From: Ancistrus triradiatus | Taxonomy: Eukaryota; Chordata; Actinopteri; Siluriformes; Loricariidae | NCBI GenBank assembly: GCA_025084515.1 | Contig: JAJAGP010002248.1 | Span: forward strand, 1 to 64,000 | Length of the DNA stretch: 64,000 nt | Reading direction: 5' to 3' | Shown: piece after piece, positions 38,036 through 64,000 of the stretch | Layout of the letters: each line of letters begins with the position of its first letter | How positions within the stretch are numbered: the first letter of the stretch is position 1 | Translations under genes and position numbers: made by a program | Notes under the pieces: model-generated | Databases searched by the model: none | What the model saw: the letters and a program-made list of their open reading frames with translations, nothing else | What the model was told of the DNA's origin: nothing

Positions 38036-38037
<2 letters not shown>

Positions 38038-38092
<55 letters not shown>
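38038..38092. repeat. (ATT)n microsatellite
   Basis: About 18 ATT units. Confidence 0.95.
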
Positions 38093-38093
<1 letters not shown>

Positions 38094-38428
38094 CTCTAAT
38101 TCATTCTGTCTTTTGAAGTGTTACTGGGCAAGTTTCTCACTTCTGTGCATTGACTAATTTTAATTTTTATAGCGTTCACTTTCGGGACTCTTCTTGCAGA
38201 AGCATATTTTCTGCTATATTAATTTTATTATGTTAAATCTAAGCACAGCAGTTAGACTTATATTGAATCTCATGTGGCTAGAACTAAACTTCTAATGCGT
38301 TTTGTAAAGGAACAGTAAGTTTAAATGAGCAGAAAGACACCCATAGTGTTTTTTACTGTACGTCTTACAATTACAACCTCTAATGTATAACTACTCCTAA
38401 CACTAGTACCCGACTACCAGTAACAATA

Positions 38429-38446
38429 TACTACTACTACTACTAC

Positions 38447-38493
<47 letters not shown>
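38429..38493. repeat. (CTA)n(ATA)n compound microsatellite
   Basis: Six to seven CTA units followed by about 15 AAT/ATA units. Confidence 0.95.
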
Positions 38494-38496
<3 letters not shown>

Positions 38497-38913
38497 GCGT
38501 TCTGCTGATTAGAGGAAACAGCACTAATAAGCAAACACTTTGTCCATTTTCGTCATTGTTAATCGTCTAACTAGAAAACTAAAGCCATTCACCTTTTAAT
38601 TTGGGTTCTTAATGGTAAGATCAATGAGAAGCGGTTGTAATGATCTAATTAATGATGTCGAAATGAAAAGCTCGCGCAGGGCGGAAGGGAAACTCTCCAT
38701 CTGTTCAACCCTCCAACCATTTTACACACACTTCCCAACTGAACACTTTCCTGCACGTACAAACACACTTCTCCATCACACACTATTCGTTTTGCCTCAA
38801 CAAGCTGTGGAGGAAAAAAAAAAACGTTGGGTTGTGAAGAAGGAAATCTATCCATATGATTTGGTGCATTTTATCCATATATTGTGTGTAATGTTTGCAT
38901 TTAACCAACCACC

Positions 38914-38914
38914 A

Positions 38915-38953
<39 letters not shown>
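38914..38953. repeat. (ATT)n microsatellite
   Basis: About 13 ATT units. The poly-isoleucine ORF ending here is an artefact of the repeat. Confidence 0.95.
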
Positions 38954-38955
<2 letters not shown>

Positions 38956-39135
38956 ATGATTCAATTCCACATGGCTATTCAAGTGCGATCAAACGCCAAA
39001 AGTATACAACATATACCTTCCCAGTTGCAGAATGAATGACAGGAGTAACATCCCAGCGTTCGCAGTTAGCTAAATAATGGTTATAGTCTGTACAGATTAA
39101 TTCTGTCCGTCCAGCCCTGCAACTCTTGTGCCTTG

Positions 39136-39149
39136 GTTGCCATAGTTAC
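39136..39149. promoter_or_regulatory. RFX/X-box-like motif
   Basis: GTTGCCATAGTTAC fits the RFX consensus GTHNYYATRRNAAC with one mismatch. It lies about 2.9 kb upstream of the pax2b start codon, next to a CpG-richer block. Motif match only. Confidence 0.3.
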
Positions 39150-39269
39150 CGCGGAAGGCGTATTATTCTGACGTAGATATTTAGTGGTTTGGACCTTAAC
39201 CGCGTGAGGAAGCAGAGCGTGTAAAGTATATTCAGTGTGAAATAAAACTTTCCTAACAGGACAGCATCT

Positions 39270-39420
39270 CATAAGGCGGGACGGGCTGGTTGCTGCAGAG
39301 CCCGGTGCGCGTGGCGCTCTCTCCCCTTTCCTTCAGTCCCTCGGAGGAAAAGCGGCCGAGAGAAGAGAGGCAGAGCGCGACTGAAGATGGATCACTTGCT
39401 GTCACTCCGCGAGGCCTTTA
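39270..39420 (+). promoter_or_regulatory. CpG-rich block upstream of pax2b
   Basis: GC- and CpG-rich for this AT-rich window ('ggtgcgcgtggcgctct', 'agcggccgagagaag'). It could be a distal promoter, an alternative first exon or an enhancer. No initiator or TATA could be assigned. Confidence 0.35.
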
Positions 39421-39774
39421 TGAAATTAGTTCTCACGTTTTACATTAAGGACATTACATTTTGCTTTCTGTCCTGCATTGCTCATCTGCTCTGAGCGGGC
39501 CTGGTTGGTTGGGATCAGTGGGGTGTGTTTGGTTTGTTCCAGAGCAAAAAGCGGGTGTTTGTGGTACTTTGGCGCATCTTGGAGGAAGATCAGAATCAGA
39601 GGAAAAGGGGAAACACGTTTTATTTTAGCTGCTGTGTTTCAAACCGGTGTCTCGAGTGCAGAGGGGCTGTTTGGATTAATAAAGGAATAGAAATGGAAGT
39701 GATCGTGTTAATGCCACTAATAAGGATGAGATAAGATAATAATTCACAGGGAAAATATTCTAAATATATAACAC

Positions 39775-39822
<48 letters not shown>
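39775..39822. repeat. (AAT)n microsatellite
   Basis: About 15 AAT units. Confidence 0.95.
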
Positions 39823-39823
<1 letters not shown>

Positions 39824-40811
39824 TTCTATATAACTCTATAAAAATTTGCGCATCATACGCACATGAGCCTCCGTACATTACGCATCCCTGTCTGATGGTA
39901 AACAGAGTTTTAAGAGGGACCCGAGCGGGTGTAATTGCCTAATAGCGGGGTCAACTGCAGCAGCCCCGGTGCAGAATGTCCGGGCTAACAAAAGCGTTCA
40001 TGCACTCGATCTGTTTACAATCCGCTCGTGATTTCCGTCGCTGGAAAATAAAACACACCGACGCTTCATCTTAGTACGGAAAGAGCAAAAACGTGCAGAG
40101 CACAAGGGCAATTGGGGAAAGACCGGAGAGAGGAGTGGGGGGATCTCAGAGAAAAATGTAGCTGTGGGCTAAGTGTGCAGCGGAGGGTGAAATTGCAGCC
40201 CGTAGTGCTACATATTGTAGCAGAAAGCGCCTCCAAAAGCGGCGCGAGCAAGAAAAATCATCCCCTAACCTAACTAGGAGGCCTGCACCTCCACCCCCCG
40301 TTACCCTGCGAGATCTGTCCAAAAAACACCCCGTCCCGCGCACACGTCTATAGCTTTGTGCTTTTGGGGGGGAAATTAAATGATATAGTCTAAATATCAA
40401 CACAAACACAGCTTATCGGTGGCTATTGATATCCTTATTAAATAATAAAGCTACACGGCGGAAATGTGTTCTTATTTTAAAAAAAGAAGACGAGCTATTG
40501 GTGTAAACCTACGCATTTCTCTCGGCAAGACAAATTATTACATGCTTTAGTAGCTAATCGAATGATATTAGTAATTAAAAATGTCACCCGGTAATTAAAA
40601 GTCAGTTGGGGGAAAGAAAAGAAAGCGAAACCTGCACGTTCTTTGGGGTTACCGTGTGCTGGCTTAAATAAAAGTGGGTCAATAATATCAATCTAACTAT
40701 CAATAATAACTTATTGCACGTGTTAACCTTTTTATCAGACACTCAGAAACAACAGAGCGCCATCTACAGCATGTCGCATCCTGTCATGTTGCGCATCACT
40801 CTACTGCGGCA

Positions 40812-40879
<68 letters not shown>
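40812..40879. repeat. (AAT)n microsatellite
   Basis: About 22 units with one AAC interruption. It produces a poly-asparagine ORF that is not a gene. Confidence 0.95.
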
Positions 40880-40880
<1 letters not shown>

Positions 40881-41465
40881 AATGATTTCGCTTTGTTAGG
40901 CTATAATTAAAATAATTACCCCATAATCACTGGCATGGCTGTGTGCGTAAAACAGCTGATAAATATAAAGATAAAGGTGAGGTCACTTTTTAATCGCATT
41001 TTTAAATGCCACAGAAATCTAGACTGCAATATCGGTGTATAATGACGTTGGTTAAAGGCTGCTCTGCATATTAGATTAAAGAAATATTGAACATGGACGC
41101 GTAATATCGCCTGGAGAAAGAATTGTAGCAGAAAAAAATATCTAACCAAGTCTATGCTTTTTCTTTCTGCAGTTCATTACGTAAGACTGCTGTCTTCATG
41201 CGAAAATGAAGACACACAGCAAACGTGACCGTTCTGAAACGAATTACTGGGGAAAAGTGAAATTTGTTTATTCGTTCCCTGATTTCCTAAGCGCTCCCAA
41301 ACTGCTTCTATCCGCGAGTCTGCTCATCCTCCTCCCTCCCTCCTTTTTTCTTTCTTTTTTTTTTAGAGTGACAAGCTCAGGGCCCTCCTCATTTTAGCCG
41401 CTCGCTTTGTACGCTGGCGAATCACAAAGTGTCGGAATCTGCTGCCTTTGTCTGAGAAGTCATCC

Positions 41466-41473
41466 ATATAAGC
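41466..41473 (+). promoter_or_regulatory. TATA-like box, tentative core promoter
   Basis: 'atataagc' sits just upstream of the CpG-rich 5' leader and about 565 bp before the pax2b ATG. If used, transcription would start near 41495. No transcript evidence is available; Pax2 promoters can also be TATA-less. Confidence 0.25.
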
Positions 41474-41679
41474 AAAGAGGAGATCTGCAGCTTTTAGAAA
41501 CATCCACTACCGGCCCGGGGCTTCCGTCCCGGCCCACACAAACAGCCAGTGCGCGTTCCCTGTAGCCCACGAGGGAAAGGTGACCAAAGGAAAGACATTT
41601 TCGTAGCTTCCCACTCTTCTTGCTCTCCTTATCCGAACTATCCGAGACCACCCCGGGATTTAGGACGCGACCAGGCTCG

Positions 41680-41760
41680 ATGGGACCGCGCTTTCGTGGC
41701 TTTCTCTGCGTCCGTATACGCGCACTGATAGCGCCTAGACGAGCGCGCCTGCTTGTGTAA
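41680..41760 (+). other. Upstream ORF 1 (26 codons plus stop)
   Basis: ATG at 41680 opens a 26-residue arginine-rich frame (MGPRFRGFLCVRIRALIAPR...) ending in TAA at 41760, within the putative 5'UTR. It could damp translation of pax2b if it is transcribed. Whether it is in the mRNA depends on the unknown start site. Confidence 0.35.
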
Positions 41761-41814
41761 ACGCGTCCGCTTCTGTTCTGTAATAGGTGCAAATTCCAAA
41801 AACAAGCTTCGATC

Positions 41815-41829
41815 ATGGTTGACACCTAA
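41815..41829 (+). other. Upstream ORF 2 (4 codons plus stop)
   Basis: A minimal ORF, ATG-GTT-GAC-ACC-TAA, about 200 bp before the main start. Listed because it may affect scanning. Purely sequence-based. Confidence 0.3.
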
Positions 41830-42032
41830 TCAAGCGTCCCGTCCCTGCTTCTGCTGATCGGACAGTTTTGCAAGAGGGAACTTCCATTCTACGAAGTTTC
41901 CCGTCGGAACCGGAGGGAATCGCACTCTGGTTATCAGGCACCTGTCTCTTTTCTTCTTATTTTATATTTGAGCCACAGAAGGAAAGCGAAACGGCGACTT
42001 CAGTTGATTACCTGTCTTTTCTTTGCTATCCA

Positions 42033-62905
<20,873 letters not shown>

Positions 62906-64000
62906 GTAAGATCATCTGGATTCTCTCTAACCTTACAAGAAACCACACACACGTCTGCCTCACTATATTTGTGGGGACCTCCCATTGACATAATGATTAC
63001 TGTAGCTAATTAATGCTACTCCTACAACCATCCCTAACCTTAACCTCAGTAACCTAAAGCAATGCTTTTGAGACTTTTAGTTCTTATGAAGAAAGTTGCA
63101 GTTTCTATATAAAAAACAACTTTGTTCTTGTTGGGACCAGCCAAATGTACCCACAGGGTAAAAAATGGCAAATCTTACGGTCCTTGTGGGGACATTTGAA
63201 CCCCCACACACTCACTGTAATGCAAAATCACGTTATTTGGTTTGGTTATGGATTGCACAGGACTCAACAAAAACCTTATAAGTGGACGGTTCTATGTAAT
63301 GAATAACCAGTTACTATGAATATTTTGTCTGCACTGAGAAAAGAGCAGAAAATCTCCTTTAAGCAAGCACTGGAATTGTGGCACAGTACTGAACTTCTTT
63401 TCTCAAATTTCTGAAAGTTAGACAACCTGCTATCTCAGACAGCCTCTGTCCTGGTCCTGTGAAAGGACTGTGGTGGCCTAAAGGTTAAGGTATTGGACTA
63501 TGGACCAGAACTTCCAGTGTTCAAATCCCACCTCTGACAGGCTGCTACCATTGGGCCCTTAACTCACACGTCCTTCAATTGTAAGACTCTGGATAAGGGT
63601 CTGTCAGAGCTAATAAATAAACTAAGATAAATCAGAATTGAATAATGGTGCAATAGCTTCAGCAGGGACCAAAACACTTGCTCTATAGAAACATAAATGC
63701 AGGGAGGCATTTGAAGTCTGGAGTACTACGCATAAGAATGCAGTAAACTGTAGGTAGATAAATGAAACCTTGTACTTTTGTGGCCGTTCTGAAAATGTTC
63801 TTCGCTAATAATGTTAAGTCAATGCAAATAAGTTTGAAGCAGAACTCTTTCCAGAAACCCTCTCAGAGTTTTCAGCCATCAAAGTTATTTAGGCTCGTAT
63901 CAAAGTTAAATAGGAAATGTGGGTGTTTATTTGGCTCTATAAACTCTTTGTGTGTGTCTTTATTTCCCCCGCTGTGGCAGCTAATGCTAATAAGGTGTGT
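62906..64000 (+). other. pax2b intron 7, 5' part
   Basis: Begins GTAAGATC and runs to the window edge. Holds a family A SINE at 63465-63615 and a V-SINE-like or simple segment; no further exon was recognised. Confidence 0.65.
63465..63615 (+). mobile_element. tRNA-derived SINE (family A), shortened
   Basis: 'ggactgtggtggcctaaagg', 'gtgttcaaatcccacctctg' and 'aattgtaagactctggataa', with a deleted tail. Confidence 0.8.

Larger units (their letters stand above)
41495..42032 (+). promoter_or_regulatory. pax2b: CpG-rich pax2b 5' leader (putative 5'UTR)
   Basis: Dense CpGs between 41510 and 41770 in an otherwise AT-rich locus mark the probable CpG island over the transcription start and 5'UTR. 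Two short upstream ORFs are contained in it (41680-41760 and 41815-41829). The reading frame of the main start is open leftward to 41868 but contains no upstream ATG, only a TTG, so 42033 remains the chosen start. Confidence 0.5.

Noticed and set aside
38612..38959. 115-codon ORF with a poly-isoleucine tail
   Set aside because: The tail is an ATT microsatellite and the rest shows no coding features.
41460..41825. 121-codon minus-strand ORF over the promoter
   Set aside because: Basic, low-information composition from CpG-rich DNA, overlaps the pax2b leader, and resembles no family.

Overview
The window is vertebrate nuclear DNA, almost certainly from a teleost fish. The evidence is one intron-rich paired-box gene, fish-type Tc1 transposons with long inverted repeats, V-SINE/DANA-like and other tRNA-derived SINEs, LINE and Ty3/gypsy relics, and abundant microsatellites. 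A species cannot be named from the sequence; the repeat mix fits an otophysan (carp/catfish-type) fish, which is an inference. There are no bacterial genes, operons or CRISPR arrays.

Layout. Positions 1 to about 41,400 are a gene desert upstream of the gene. It holds Tc1/mariner relics and MITEs, SINEs, a degenerate gypsy reverse-transcriptase/RNase H piece (24.6-25.2 kb), a LINE end (29.3-30.3 kb), dispersed 3'-tail-like repeats, and unique AT-rich sequence that may contain enhancers. From about 39.1 to 42.0 kb the sequence becomes CpG-richer and is the probable promoter/5'UTR region. From 42,033 to the right edge lies the 5' part of a Pax2/5/8-class gene on the plus strand, best matched to pax2b. 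Seven coding exons are visible: 42033-42075, 43296-43461, 44081-44278, 48997-49076, 49950-50069, 59821-59996 and 62791-62905. They encode about 299 residues: paired domain, octapeptide and partial homeodomain. The transactivation C-terminus lies beyond the window. All seven exons join in frame with GT/AG junctions.

The most striking anomaly is in exon 2. Most of the exon plus its splice acceptor is present twice in tandem (137 and 138 bp units), and the first copy carries a one-base deletion that shifts the frame to a stop. A second indel-rich duplication at 15.16-15.93 kb and a 100-N gap in intron 5 suggest that unpolished long-read gap filling produced at least some of this. A real duplication in a developmental gene cannot be excluded from sequence alone.

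No new multi-gene system was found. The leads worth checking are the exon-2 duplication, a possible exon in intron 5, two upstream ORFs, and several repeat-free intronic and upstream blocks that look like conserved regulatory DNA.
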